From contig NZ_JOII01000001.1 of assembly GCF_000719955.1 (NCBI RefSeq), positions 248,001 to 312,000 of the forward strand: a DNA stretch of 64,000 nucleotides. Direction: 5' to 3'. The stretch is from Streptomyces albidoflavus (GTDB lineage Bacteria > Actinomycetota > Actinomycetes > Streptomycetales > Streptomycetaceae). Made by a program: the position numbers and the translations under genes. A model generated the notes under the pieces. The model did no database searches and was not told the DNA's origin. It saw only the letters and a list, made by a program, of their open reading frames with translations. Numbering within the stretch: position 1 is the stretch's first letter; each line of letters opens with the position of its first letter. Of this stretch, positions 20,591 to 30,060 are shown in pieces.

Positions 20591-20642
20591 CCGGGGAGAT
20601 GAACGGGATGGCCCCGGACACATGTGTCCGACATCTCCCCGG
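20591..20642. promoter_or_regulatory. Nested inverted repeat between shbA and guaB
   Basis: A perfect 16-bp palindrome, CGGACACATGTGTCCG (20615-20630), sits inside a second perfect inverted repeat, CCGGGGAGAT (20591-20600) and ATCTCCCCGG (20633-20642). A possible -10 box for guaB (TAGCAT, 20562-20557) lies downstream on the minus strand. The structure could be the shbA terminator, an operator, or both. Confidence 0.5.
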
Positions 20643-20678
20643 GACTTCCGCGGGACTTCTGCCCTCCCGCCGCCCCGG

Positions 20679-21254
20679 CTACTGCTCCGCCAGCGCCCGC
20701 AGCCGGCTCAGCGCCCGGTGCTGGGCGACCCGGACCGCGCCCGGTGACATCCCCAGCATCTGGCCGGTCTCCTCGGCGGTGAGGCCGACGGCGATCCGCA
20801 GGAGGAGCAGTTCGCGCTGGTTCTGCGGGAGGTTGGCGAGGAGTTGCTTGGCCCAGGCGGCGTCGCTGCTGAGCAGGGCGCGCTCCTCGGGGCCGAGGGA
20901 GTCGTCGGGCCGCTCGGGCATCTCGTCGGAGGGGACGGCGGTCGAGCCGGGGTGGCGCATCGCGGCGCGCTGGAGGTCGGCGACCTTGTGTCCGGCGATG
21001 GCGAAGACGAACGCCTCGAAGGGGCGCCCGGTGTCCTTGTAGCGCGGCAGGGCGAGGAGGACGGCGACGCAGACCTCCTGCGCGAGGTCCTCCACGAAGT
21101 GCCGGGCGTCGCCGGGCAGCCGGGAGAGGCGGGTGCGGCAGTACCGCAGCGCCAGCGGGTGGACGTGCGCGAGCAGGTCGTGGGTGGCCTGCTCGTCACC
21201 CTCCACCGCGCGATGGACGAGGCCGCCGATCGCCGTCGTCTCGTCGTCACGCAT
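20679..21254 (-). CDS. shbA: ECF sigma factor of the ShbA/SigD type
   Basis: A 191-aa RNA polymerase sigma factor with region 2 ([44 protein letters not shown]) and region 4 ([27 protein letters not shown], then [16 protein letters not shown]). Position between guaB and bldM and the sequence match the Streptomyces ShbA/SCO4769 group, equivalent to mycobacterial SigD. ShbA is reported to drive transcription of hrdB, the principal sigma gene. The ATG at 21254 begins at the conserved domain. An upstream in-frame ATG at 21344 has a better ribosome site (GGGGAGG) and would add 30 residues. No anti-sigma gene is adjacent. Confidence 0.85.
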   Translation of the reverse strand: MRDDETTAIGGLVHRAVEGDEQATHDLLAHVHPLALRYCRTRLSRLPGDARHFVEDLAQEVCVAVLLALPRYKDTGRPFEAFVFAIAGHKVADLQRAAMRHPGSTAVPSDEMPERPDDSLGPEERALLSSDAAWAKQLLANLPQNQRELLLLRIAVGLTAEETGQMLGMSPGAVRVAQHRALSRLRALAEQ

Positions 21255-21506
21255 CGGTCCATGGTGCCTTGGTGCCGAACGATCCGGGACATCGCGTCCC
21301 TCGTTGTGCACCGAAGCGTTATGAGCAGGTGCGCCGGACCTCATCGACTGCGCCCTCCCCTGCCGCTCGACCGACTCGTTCCCGAGGAACTCCACCCCTC
21401 AAGGATGCGGCATCGGCGCGCGAACCGGCGCGAGCCCTCCTGGCGAGGCGGAGAAACGGGGGTGTGCGCCCCGCCCGCCGGACGGCGGACGGGGAGGACC
21501 GGCAGG

Positions 21507-22118
21507 TCAGCGGACGAGGCCCCAGCGGAATCCGAGGGCCACGGCGTGCGCGCGGTCGGAGGCGCCGAGTTTCTTGAACAGGCGCCGGGCGTGTGTCTTG
21601 ACGGTGTCCTCGGAGAGGAACAGCTCGCGGCCGATCTCGGCGTTGGAACGGCCGTGGCTCATCCCCTCCAGCACCTGGATCTCGCGCGCCGTCAGGGTGG
21701 GCGCGGCGCCCATCTCGGCGGAGCGCAGGCGGCGCGGGGCGAGGCGCCAGGTCGGGTCGGCGAGCGCCTGGGTGACGGTGGCCCGCAGTTCGGCCCGGGA
21801 GGCGTCCTTGTGGAGGTAGCCGCGGGCGCCGGCCGCCACCGCGAGAGCGACCCCGTCGAGGTCCTCGGCGACGGTGAGCATGATGATGCGGGCGCCCGGG
21901 TCGGCCGAGAGCAGCCGCCGGACGGTCTCCACACCGCCGAGTCCGGGCATCCGGACGTCCATGAGAATCAGGTCCGAGCGGTCGGCGCCCCAGCGGCGGA
22001 GGACTTCCTCGCCGTTGGCCGCGGTCGTCACACGCTCGACGCCGGGCACGGTGGCGACCGCCCGGCGGAGTGCCTCTCGGGCAAGCGGGGAGTCGTCGCA
22101 GACGAGGACGGATGTCAT
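21507..22118 (-). CDS. bldM: Developmental response regulator BldM
   Basis: A 203-aa protein with an N-terminal receiver domain (VLVCDDSP, Asp54 in LILMDVRMPG, Lys in GYLHKDAS) and a C-terminal LuxR/FixJ helix-turn-helix (LTAREIQVLEGMSHGRSNAEIGRELFLSE). BldM is an atypical receiver known to act without Asp54 phosphorylation. As a homodimer, or a heterodimer with WhiI, it switches on aerial-growth and sporulation genes. The ATG at 22118 has GGGAGG upstream. The 5' region has an excellent BldN-type promoter, matching the known dependence of bldM on BldN. It is divergent from whiD, as in other streptomycetes. Confidence 0.95.
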   Translation of the reverse strand: MTSVLVCDDSPLAREALRRAVATVPGVERVTTAANGEEVLRRWGADRSDLILMDVRMPGLGGVETVRRLLSADPGARIIMLTVAEDLDGVALAVAAGARGYLHKDASRAELRATVTQALADPTWRLAPRRLRSAEMGAAPTLTAREIQVLEGMSHGRSNAEIGRELFLSEDTVKTHARRLFKKLGASDRAHAVALGFRWGLVR

Positions 22119-22563
22119 ACCCGCCCTCCCGAGCTGATGCGCGTCACTTTGAGCCTCCAGGCTGGTACGTAATCGTCACCTGCGCGATCGACGCTGTCGG
22201 ACATCTGCCCGACCGCTTTTTCCTTCAATCGCCTAGCCCTCTCAACGACGGTCACCCGAAAGAGTTACGGGGTCACCGACCGCATTCGGCACTCTACGTG
22301 AGGAGCCGGACACGGGGCGGTGATGGCGCGGCCATCGAGGAGAGCCGTACTCCACGAACTCTGCTATGCCCCATTTAGCGCCTCTTCTTCCCTTTTGGCA
22401 GTGTCTGTGCCTAGATTCGCAATGAGTCATATTTTCATTTCCTAGGACAGTAGATGTGCGGTCTTCGAGAGCGAGCACCCCGGACACCCCGCCCGGCGCC
22501 CGTCCCTCACCCCCGGACCGTCACCACGCCAGCACGGCCGACACTGCTACGACGGGACCAGTA
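22119..22563. other. bldM-whiD divergent regulatory region
   Basis: About 445 bp without a supported gene. It holds the BldN-type bldM promoter (22242-22269) and an AT-rich block at 22370-22460 on the whiD side, with TAGGAC and TAGATG hexamers just upstream of the presumed whiD leader. No BldM-binding palindrome was assigned with confidence. Confidence 0.6.
22242..22269 (-). promoter_or_regulatory. BldN-dependent promoter of bldM
   Basis: On the minus strand, CGTAAC (22269-22264) and CGTTGA (22247-22242) are separated by exactly 16 nt. This is a full match to the published sigma-BldN consensus (CGTAAC-N16-CGTTGA). Transcription would start near 22235, giving a leader of about 115 nt. Confidence 0.85.
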
Positions 22564-22908
22564 ATGGCTGATTTCTCCCGCCTGCCCGGACCGAACGCCG
22601 ACCTGTGGGACTGGCAGCTGCTAGCCGCCTGCCGAGGCGTCGACAGCTCCCTCTTCTTCCACCCCGAGGGCGAACGGGGAGCCGCCCGCAGCGCCCGCGA
22701 GACCTCCGCCAAGGAGGTCTGCATGCGCTGCCCCGTACGCGCCGAGTGCGCGGCCCACGCCCTCGCCGTCCGCGAGCCCTACGGCGTCTGGGGCGGCCTG
22801 ACCGAGGACGAACGCGAAGAGCTGATGGGCCGCGCCCGGACCCGCCTCACCCCGGCGGGGGCGGCGCCGGCACCCGGGCCCACCCCGCCCGGGCCCGGCT
22901 TCCCGTGA
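22564..22908 (+). CDS. whiD: WhiB-family iron-sulfur regulator WhiD
   Basis: A 114-aa sporulation protein. It has the four cysteines that bind the 4Fe-4S cluster (C23 in LAACRG; C53, C56 and C62 in VCMRCPVRAEC) and the G-V-W-G-G turn (YGVWGGLTEDERE) that contacts region 4 of the principal sigma factor. WhiD is needed late in sporulation septation and spore-wall maturation in Streptomyces. The C-terminus beyond the basic patch (GRARTRL) is a Pro/Ala tail. The ATG at 22564 was chosen by homology, since the ribosome site is weak. It is divergent from bldM. Confidence 0.95.
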   Translation: MADFSRLPGPNADLWDWQLLAACRGVDSSLFFHPEGERGAARSARETSAKEVCMRCPVRAECAAHALAVREPYGVWGGLTEDEREELMGRARTRLTPAGAAPAPGPTPPGPGFP

Positions 22909-23088
22909 CCCTCGCGAAGGAACGTTTCGCCATGCGGTGACCAGGGCCCGGGGGGGGGCGGCCGGGGTGCTTCCGCGAGCCATGCGCGGAACGGCCCGGC
23001 CCTGGCGGAGCGGGGAGAACTCGGCGTGCCCGGGTGTGCTGCGGCGCGCGCCGCGCGATCCCCGCCCCCGCCTCACCGCCTCACCGCC

Positions 23089-23985
23089 TCACCGCCCCGC
23101 CGTGGCCGCCAGGTGGTCCAGAGTCGCCGCGACCGCCGGGACCTGGGCCAGGTCGGGGAGGGTCAGGGCGACGATCTCGCGCTCCACGGCGGGCTCGACC
23201 GCGATGGTGCGGACGCCCTTCGGGCGGAGCGATTCCAGGGCGAGGGCGGGCAGGACGGCCACGCCGAGGCCCGCCGCGACGAGGCCGAGGACGGCCGGGT
23301 AGTCGTCGGTGGCGAAGTCGATGCGCGGGGTGAAGCCCTCGGTCTCGCAGACCTCGACCAGTTGGCGGCGGCAGCGGGGGCAGCCGGCGATCCAGGGGTC
23401 GGCGGCCAGTTCGCCGATGCCGGCCGAGGCGGCGTCGGCGAGGCGGTGACCCTCGGGGACCAGGCCGACCAGGCGGTCGGCGAGGAGGGGGCGGACCACC
23501 AGGTCGTCCCACTCGTCGGGGGCGGTGGCGCCCGCGTACCGGAAGGCGAGGGCGATGTCGCAGTCGCCGGCGCGGAGGAGTTCGGCGGAGCGCGGGGGCT
23601 CGGCCTCCTCCAGGGAGACGCGGGTGCCGGGGTGGGCCGCGCGCAGGGCGGCGAGGGCGGCCGGGACCAGGCTGGAGCTGCCGCTCGGGAAGGAAACCAG
23701 GCGGACCCGGCCGGCGCGCAGCCCGGCGATGGCGGCGACCTCCTCCTCGGCGGCGGTGAGCCCGGCGAGGATGCCCGCGGCGTGCCGGGTCAGCGCCTCA
23801 CCCGCCTGGGTGAGGCGCATCTCGCGGCCGGTGCGGATGAGCAGCGGGGTGCCGGCCGAACTCTCCAGGGCCTTCATCTGCTGGCTGACGGCCGGCTGGG
23901 TGCAGCCCAGTTCCCGGGCGGCGGCGGAGAAGGAGCCGGTGGCGGCGACGGCGCGCAGGACGCGCAGGTGGCGTGCCTCGATCAT
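23089..23985 (-). CDS. LysR-family transcriptional regulator
   Basis: A 298-aa regulator with an N-terminal winged helix-turn-helix (MIEARHLRVLRAVAATGSFS, then CTQPAVSQQM) and a periplasmic-binding-like effector domain from about residue 88 (GRVRLVSFPSGSSSLVPAA). The ligand is unknown. It is divergent from the SDR gene at 24125, so it may control that gene as many LysR proteins do. The ATG at 23985 has no ribosome site; instead a TATGCT hexamer lies exactly 6 nt upstream, suggesting a leaderless mRNA. The stop codon lies within a short 8-bp tandem repeat (CCTCACCG x3). Confidence 0.9.
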   Translation of the reverse strand: MIEARHLRVLRAVAATGSFSAAARELGCTQPAVSQQMKALESSAGTPLLIRTGREMRLTQAGEALTRHAAGILAGLTAAEEEVAAIAGLRAGRVRLVSFPSGSSSLVPAALAALRAAHPGTRVSLEEAEPPRSAELLRAGDCDIALAFRYAGATAPDEWDDLVVRPLLADRLVGLVPEGHRLADAASAGIGELAADPWIAGCPRCRRQLVEVCETEGFTPRIDFATDDYPAVLGLVAAGLGVAVLPALALESLRPKGVRTIAVEPAVEREIVALTLPDLAQVPAVAATLDHLAATAGR

Positions 23986-23991
23986 GCGTCG

Positions 23992-23997
23992 AGCATA
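23992..23997 (-). promoter_or_regulatory. Candidate leaderless -10 box of the LysR gene
   Basis: TATGCT on the minus strand lies 6 nt before the ATG, so transcription would begin at or next to the start codon. No clear -35 was seen. Confidence 0.5.
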
Positions 23998-24112
23998 AGC
24001 GAGGCTTGGGGGTGACCGGAAATATCGGCCCCGGGCTTTGACTCCGTGTGGCCGGGGTGCTCGCGCGGGTGGCCCGCACCCCGCCCCTGCACGGGCACTG
24101 ATCGTCAACTCG

Positions 24113-24118
24113 TAGCCT
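24113..24118 (+). promoter_or_regulatory. Candidate leaderless -10 box of the SDR gene
   Basis: TAGCCT lies 6 nt before the ATG at 24125 and there is no Shine-Dalgarno sequence, which fits a leaderless transcript. No clear -35 was seen. Confidence 0.5.
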
Positions 24119-24124
24119 GACCCC

Positions 24125-24937
24125 ATGACTACGGCTCTGATTACGGGATCGACCGCGGGCATCGGCGCCGCCTTCGCCCGGCGGCTCGCCGCCTCCGGCA
24201 CCGACGGGAGCGGGGCGGACCGGGGCCACGGCGCCGGGCACCACCTCGTCCTGGTGGCCCGGGACCGGGAGCGGCTGCGGCGGCAGGCGACCGAACTCCA
24301 CGACCGGCACGGCGTGGAGGTGGAGGTGCTGCCCGCGGACCTCTCCACCGACGAGGGGATCGGGGCCGTCGAGGCCCGGCTGGCCGACCGTACGCACCCG
24401 GTCGACCTGCTCGTCAACAACGCGGGGTTCGGCAACAAGGGCGCCTACCTCGAAGTGCCGCTCGCCGACGAGCTGAAGATGCTGAAGGTGCACTGCGAGG
24501 CGGTGCTGCGGCTCACCACCGCGGCCACCGCCTCGATGCGCGAGCGGGGGCGGGGCGGCGTCGTCAACGTCGCCTCGGTCGCCGCCTTCGTGCCGCGCGG
24601 CACCTACGGCGCGTCCAAGGCGTGGGTGGTGCAGTTCACCCAGGGCGCCGCCCACGACCTGGCCGGTTCCGGGGTGCGGCTGATGGCGCTCTGCCCCGGC
24701 TTCGTGCGGACCGAGTTCCACCAGCGGGCGAAGATGGGCACCGACAACATCCCCGGGTGGATGTGGCTCGACGCCGACAAGCTGGTCGCCGCCGCCCTCG
24801 CCGACCTGGCCCGGGGCCGTACGGTCTCCATCCCGGACCCTCGGTACAAGGCGCTGATGGGCCTGGTGAAGCTGACCCCGCGGGCCCTGCTGACCGGGAT
24901 GACCTCGCGTACCGGCCGCAAGTACGGGCCGCAGTAG
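24125..24937 (+). CDS. Short-chain dehydrogenase/reductase
   Basis: A 270-aa classical SDR. It has the cofactor motif TGSTAGIG near residue 8, the structural NNAG motif (LLVNNAGFGN), a catalytic Ser in NVASVAAF, and YGASK with the catalytic Tyr and Lys. PGFVRTEFH follows in the substrate loop. An insertion rich in Gly and His (GADRGHGAGHH) sits between strand 1 and the nucleotide-specificity region (VARDRER), whose arginines suggest NADP(H). The substrate is unknown. The gene is divergent from the LysR gene and ends in a shared terminator with groEL1. Confidence 0.9.
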   Translation: MTTALITGSTAGIGAAFARRLAASGTDGSGADRGHGAGHHLVLVARDRERLRRQATELHDRHGVEVEVLPADLSTDEGIGAVEARLADRTHPVDLLVNNAGFGNKGAYLEVPLADELKMLKVHCEAVLRLTTAATASMRERGRGGVVNVASVAAFVPRGTYGASKAWVVQFTQGAAHDLAGSGVRLMALCPGFVRTEFHQRAKMGTDNIPGWMWLDADKLVAAALADLARGRTVSIPDPRYKALMGLVKLTPRALLTGMTSRTGRKYGPQ

Positions 24938-24971
24938 GCGTCGCGCGTCCCGGGGGGTCCCGGACACGCCG

Positions 24972-25006
24972 GAGGCCCGGCTCCCCGCGACGGGGAGCCG
25001 GGCCTC
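24972..25006. terminator. Bidirectional terminator between SDR gene and groEL1
   Basis: A perfect 16-bp stem, GAGGCCCGGCTCCCCG / CGGGGAGCCGGGCCTC, with a 3-nt loop, lies between the two convergent stops. Confidence 0.9.
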
Positions 25007-25026
25007 GGCTGCGGAAGGGGTCAGCC

Positions 25027-26751
<1,725 letters not shown>

Positions 26752-26806
26752 TCAGGAAAAAGGTGGAGTCTGCCGTCCGGGCTCGCGCCCGGACGCCTCC
26801 GGCCTG

Positions 26807-27115
26807 CTACTTCTCGATGATGGCGAGAACGTCGCGGGCCGAGAGGACGAGGTACTCCTCGCCGTTGTACTTGACCTCGGTGCCGCCGTACTTGCTGTAC
26901 AGCACGACGTCGCCGGTCTTGACGTCGAGCGGCAGGCGCTCGCCGTTCTCGAAGCGGCCCGGGCCGACCGCGAGGACGACGCCCTCCTGGGGCTTCTCCT
27001 TCGCGGTGTCCGGGATGACCAGGCCCGAAGCCGTGGTCTGCTCGGCGTCGAGCGGCTGGACCACGATGCGGTCCTCGAGCGGCTTGATGGCAACCTTGGA
27101 GCTGGCGGTCGTCAC
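26807..27115 (-). CDS. groES: 10-kDa co-chaperonin GroES
   Basis: A 102-aa lid of the GroEL chamber. The mobile-loop region ([21 protein letters not shown]) and the C-terminal [14 protein letters not shown] are standard. The GTG at 27115 is preceded by GGGGGAGG at ideal spacing and gives the normal family length. It is the first gene of the heat-shock operon, controlled by HrcA through two CIRCE operators and by a clear vegetative-type promoter. Confidence 0.97.
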   Translation of the reverse strand: MTTASSKVAIKPLEDRIVVQPLDAEQTTASGLVIPDTAKEKPQEGVVLAVGPGRFENGERLPLDVKTGDVVLYSKYGGTEVKYNGEEYLVLSARDVLAIIEK

Positions 27116-27214
27116 GATCCGACCTCCCCCTTCGGAGATCACGGGGTTAACTGATCTGAGTGTGGCGACCAGGTCGATCCGTCGTCGCGGGTGCCGGACC
27201 TGCCCGTCGCTGTG

Positions 27215-27241
27215 TTGGCACTCTCCTGCGGGGAGTGCCAG
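27215..27241. promoter_or_regulatory. CIRCE operator 1 (HrcA)
   Basis: TTGGCACTC, a 9-nt spacer and GAGTGCCAG form the CIRCE inverted repeat. It covers the predicted groES transcription start. Confidence 0.92.
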
Positions 27242-27246
27242 ACCTG

Positions 27247-27276
27247 AGACTATGACCGCGATTAGCACTCGGTCAA
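27247..27276 (-). promoter_or_regulatory. groES promoter
   Basis: On the minus strand, TTGACC (27276-27271) and TAGTCT (27252-27247) are separated by 18 nt. The -35 lies in the spacer of CIRCE 2 and the start point falls at the edge of CIRCE 1, so HrcA binding would block polymerase. Confidence 0.85.
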
Positions 27277-27288
27277 GCGGAGTGCCAA
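27262..27288. promoter_or_regulatory. CIRCE operator 2 (HrcA)
   Basis: TTAGCACTC, a 9-nt spacer and GAGTGCCAA. It overlaps the -35 of the groES promoter. Paired CIRCE sites are typical of Streptomyces groES. Confidence 0.93.
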
Positions 27289-27436
27289 TGCGCGCGGCGC
27301 GCGCTGCCCTCCCGCACCCCCTACCGGGCCGCCTGCCCCACTCCCCCACCCTGCCGAGCCCTGGCCTGGCCGCGCCAACTCGGCCGGGGGAGCCCGGTCG
27401 GGGCGCCTCGGCCCGTCGGCCGAACCCGGCCAACCT

Positions 27437-27521
27437 CAGCCCGGCCGGCGCTTGAGGCCATCGGTGACCGGCACGGTCAGACGTGTCCGCACCAAAACCA
27501 GCCCGGCCGGCGCTTGAGGCC
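27437..27521 (-). repeat. Doublet of a 23-bp dispersed intergenic repeat (copies A and B)
   Basis: Two identical 23-bp copies (27437-27459 and 27499-27521) are separated by 39 nt. Read on the minus strand each runs from GGCCTCAAGCG to CCGGCCGGGCTG. The spacer contains GACCGTGCCGGTCAC (27478-27464), which recurs in the doublet at 33249-33333. Confidence 0.8.
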
Positions 27522-27565
27522 ACCCGGACCGCCCGGGCGGAAGACTCGCCGCTCCGCGGCTCATC

Positions 27566-27692
27566 GGCCTCAATCGCCGGCCGGGCTGAGATGGGCCGGG
27601 CCGAGATAGGCCAGGCCGAGATGGGCCAGGCCGAGAGCGGCCGGGCCGAGAGCGGCCGGGCTCAAAGATGGCCTCAAACGCCGGCCGGGCTG
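27566..27692 (+). repeat. Two further copies of the 23-bp intergenic repeat (C and D), opposite orientation
   Basis: Copies at 27566-27588 (one base differs from A: CAATCG) and 27670-27692 (CAAACG) lie on the plus strand and face copies A/B. Copy D ends 13 bp from the stop of the polysaccharide deacetylase gene. The 81 nt between C and D are mostly the 15-bp tandem array. Confidence 0.78.
27588..27662 (+). repeat. Five 15-bp tandem repeats
   Basis: Units are GAGATGGGCCGGGCC, GAGATAGGCCAGGCC, GAGATGGGCCAGGCC and two of GAGAGCGGCCGGGCC/T. The array looks as if it expanded from the end of repeat copy C (GGGCTGAG). No function is known. Confidence 0.8.
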
Positions 27693-27705
27693 AGGTGGGC
27701 CGGGC

Positions 27706-28644
27706 TCAGATGTAATCCTCCAGCCGGGCAACGGCATATCCCTTGGAGGTGATCACCTTCATCGCCTGGCGAACCATGTCCACCATGGTCCCGTCCCACT
27801 GCCCCGTCCCCCGGAAATGGGTGAGCACGATGTCCCCGGGATGCAGATCCCGATCCCATTCGCGGTAGTCGACGCGGTCGATGAACGCCTCCGCGTTCCA
27901 GAGGGGGACGGCCTCGATGCCGCAGGACTTGGCGGCCTTGAGGGTGTCCTGGTTGTAGTTGCCGTACGGGGGGCGGAAGAGGCGGGGCCGCTTGCCGTAC
28001 TGCTTCTCGATGATGTCCTGCATGCCGCAGATCTGGTGGCGCTGCTCCTCGTAGGAGAGGCCGGGCAGGTAGGGGTGGTCGAGGGTGTGGTTGTGGAGGG
28101 CGGTGCCCTGCTTCTGCATGGCGCGGAAGTAGTCGTAGTCCTCGCTGACCAGGTAGTCGCTGAGGAACGCCGAGTAGGGGATGTCGAGTTCCTTCATCAT
28201 GCGGAGGAACTCGGGGTCCTTCTCGGCGCCGTCGTCGATGGTCAGGAAGACGACGCGTTCCTTGACGGGGACGGTGGTGAAGACGTGGGGCAGGTCCTCC
28301 TGGCCCTCGACCTCGAAGCCGTCGCGCGTGCTGAGGGTGGGTTTGGCGTCGGGCGGGGCGGGCGCGGTCAGGGGGACCTGCGCGAGCCCCCACCGGCGGG
28401 TGGCGGCGGCGATGGCGGCCTGCTTCTTGGCGAGCCGCTGGGCCTTGGTCTCGGGGGCGGGGCCTGCCTGACCGGTCGCACCCGGTCCGCCGGACCCGCT
28501 CTCCGTGCCGAGCGCGCACCCCGAGAGGAGCGCTGCGGCGGTGAGCCCGGCGGCGACGAGCCGGGCGGCGCGGGTGCGGCGCAGCAGGCCGCCCGGGTGG
28601 AGCCTCCGTCCACCCGATTGTTCATTTTGTCGTACTTGTCCCAT
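27706..28644 (-). CDS. Polysaccharide deacetylase-family lipoprotein
   Basis: A 312-aa exported enzyme. The N-terminus is a lipoprotein signal with lipobox ALLSGC, so it is tethered outside the membrane. The NodB domain shows motif 1 (FLTIDDGAEKD, the metal/base Asp pair), motif 2 (HNHTLDHPYL, H-x4-H type metal ligands), motif 3 (FRPPYGNYN) and a late GDIVLTHF histidine motif. Such enzymes remove acetyl groups from peptidoglycan or other amino-polysaccharides. The ATG at 28644 has AGGA upstream. It is divergent from the methyltransferase gene. Its stop is followed directly by the repeat-rich region, where no ordinary terminator was found. Confidence 0.9.
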   Translation of the reverse strand: MGQVRQNEQSGGRRLHPGGLLRRTRAARLVAAGLTAAALLSGCALGTESGSGGPGATGQAGPAPETKAQRLAKKQAAIAAATRRWGLAQVPLTAPAPPDAKPTLSTRDGFEVEGQEDLPHVFTTVPVKERVVFLTIDDGAEKDPEFLRMMKELDIPYSAFLSDYLVSEDYDYFRAMQKQGTALHNHTLDHPYLPGLSYEEQRHQICGMQDIIEKQYGKRPRLFRPPYGNYNQDTLKAAKSCGIEAVPLWNAEAFIDRVDYREWDRDLHPGDIVLTHFRGTGQWDGTMVDMVRQAMKVITSKGYAVARLEDYI

Positions 28645-28746
28645 GAATCCGCATCCTGGCAGCGCCCGGCGCCCCCGCCGCCCCGACACCGCGAGGGGCG
28701 CCCCCCGGTCCACCGAGTGGCCGACAGGGGCCGGGAGAATGGCCGG

Positions 28747-29955
28747 GTGACCGACCTCGACTCCTTCACCGCCCTGCTCACCCCCGAGGGCCGCGCCCTG
28801 CTCGACGCCGTCGCCGGGCACGACCCCGCCGACGAGCTGGCCACCGCGACCCGGCTGCGCCGCGACCACCCGGCGCCGCTGGTCTCGGCCGCGCTCGGCC
28901 AGGCCCGGCTGCGCCAGCGGGCGGCGGTCAAGTTCGGCGCGGACGCGGCCCGGATGTTCTTCACCCCGCACGGCGTGGAGCAGGCGACCCGTACCGAGGT
29001 CGCCGCCCACCGCGCGGCCCGGATCGCGGCACTGGGCGTCCGGAGCGTCGCCGACCTGTGCTGCGGGATCGGCGGGGACGCCGTCGCACTGGCCCGGGCC
29101 GGGGTGCGGGTGCTCGCGGTGGACCGGGACCCGGTGACGGCGGCCGTGGCGCGGGCCAACGCCGAGGCGCTGGGGCTCGCGGAGCTGATCGAGGTCCGGG
29201 AGGCGGAGGTCGCCGAGGTGGAGGTGGGCGGCTACGACGCGGTCTTCGTCGACCCGGCGCGGCGGGGCGGGCGCGGCGGGCGGGTCTTCGACCCCGAGGC
29301 GTACTCCCCGCCGCTCTCCTGGGCGGTCGAGGCGGCCCTGCGCGCCCCGGTGGCGGCGCTGAAGATCGCGCCGGGCGTGCCGCACGAGGCGATCCCGCCG
29401 CAGGCCGAGGCCGAGTGGATCTCGTACGGCGGGGACGTGAAGGAGGCCGTCCTGTGGTTCGGCGGCGCGGGCGCGCCCGAGGGCGTGCGCCCGGCGCCCG
29501 GTTCGGTGCGCGCGACCCTGCTGCCCGCCGGTGAGCAGCTCTGGAGCCCGGAGCCGCCGCCGGACGTGCCGGCGGGCCCGGTCGGCCGGTACCTCTACGA
29601 GCCGGACGGCGCGGTGATCCGCGCGCACCAGGTGGCGGAGGTGGCCGAGCGGGTCGGCGGCCACCTGGTCGACGAGACGATCGCCTACGTCACCTCGGAC
29701 AGCCTGCGCCCGACGCCGTTCGCCGCCGTGTACGAGATCACGGATGTCCTGCCGTTCAACCTCAAGCGGCTGAAGGCGCTGCTGCGGGAGCGTGAGGTCG
29801 GCGTGCTGACCGTGAAGAAGCGGGGTTCGGCGGTGGAGCCGGAGGAGGTCCGGCGCCGGATGAAGCTGCGGGGCCCGAACGCCGCCACGGTCTTCCTGAC
29901 CCGGGTGGCCGGAGCGCCGACGATGCTCGTGGGCGGCCCGGCCCCGGCCGCCTGA
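28747..29955 (+). CDS. THUMP-like class I SAM-dependent methyltransferase
   Basis: A 402-aa protein. A helical N-terminal part (FTALLTPEGRALLDAV, ARLRQRAAVKFG) is followed by a Rossmann methyltransferase core with VADLCCGIGGDAVALARAG (SAM-binding loop), VDRDP and DAVFVDPARRGGRGGR. The C-terminal part (KRLKALLREREVGVLTVKKRG) resembles a THUMP-like RNA-binding domain. Similar proteins are annotated as RNA-modifying methyltransferases, but the substrate is not established. The GTG at 28747 has GGGAG upstream. Confidence 0.85.
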   Translation: MTDLDSFTALLTPEGRALLDAVAGHDPADELATATRLRRDHPAPLVSAALGQARLRQRAAVKFGADAARMFFTPHGVEQATRTEVAAHRAARIAALGVRSVADLCCGIGGDAVALARAGVRVLAVDRDPVTAAVARANAEALGLAELIEVREAEVAEVEVGGYDAVFVDPARRGGRGGRVFDPEAYSPPLSWAVEAALRAPVAALKIAPGVPHEAIPPQAEAEWISYGGDVKEAVLWFGGAGAPEGVRPAPGSVRATLLPAGEQLWSPEPPPDVPAGPVGRYLYEPDGAVIRAHQVAEVAERVGGHLVDETIAYVTSDSLRPTPFAAVYEITDVLPFNLKRLKALLREREVGVLTVKKRGSAVEPEEVRRRMKLRGPNAATVFLTRVAGAPTMLVGGPAPAA

Positions 29956-30006
29956 CCCGAACTCCCCCACGCAGTCGCGGAATTGGCACCTCCACATTTC
30001 CCCGAA

Positions 30007-30024
30007 GAAATTCTGCAAAATTTC
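30007..30024. promoter_or_regulatory. Candidate ArsR operator
   Basis: GAAATTctgcaaAATTTC is a perfect 6+6 inverted repeat with a 6-nt spacer in an AT-rich patch. It ends 2 nt before the TTTGCG -35 of the following promoter, where an ArsR repressor would block polymerase. Confidence 0.55.
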
Positions 30025-30025
30025 C

Positions 30026-30054
30026 TTTGCGAATGGCCTCGTCCCGCCTACGCT
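30026..30054 (+). promoter_or_regulatory. Leaderless-type promoter of the arsR-MFS operon
   Basis: TTTGCG (30026-30031), a 17-nt spacer and TACGCT (30049-30054). The -10 is 6 nt before the ATG at 30061 and there is no Shine-Dalgarno sequence. Confidence 0.6.
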
Positions 30055-30060
30055 CCTGCC

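Larger units (their letters stand above)
27116..27705. other. groES control region followed by repeat-rich gene-free DNA
   Basis: No gene is supported in these 590 bp. The half next to groES holds the promoter and both CIRCE operators. From 27437 to 27692 the DNA consists of four copies of a 23-bp intergenic repeat in two orientations, with a 15-bp tandem array between the last two. Confidence 0.75.

Noticed and set aside
22950..22958. Nine-G homopolymer as a phase-variation switch
   Set aside because: It is outside any coding region, downstream of whiD, and in very GC-rich DNA such runs are expected.
23076..23099. 8-bp tandem CCTCACCG x3 at the LysR stop
   Set aside because: Short and low complexity; no evidence of function beyond slippage.
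27588..27662. Possible CRISPR array
   Set aside because: The units are contiguous 15-bp repeats with no spacers and no cas genes nearby.
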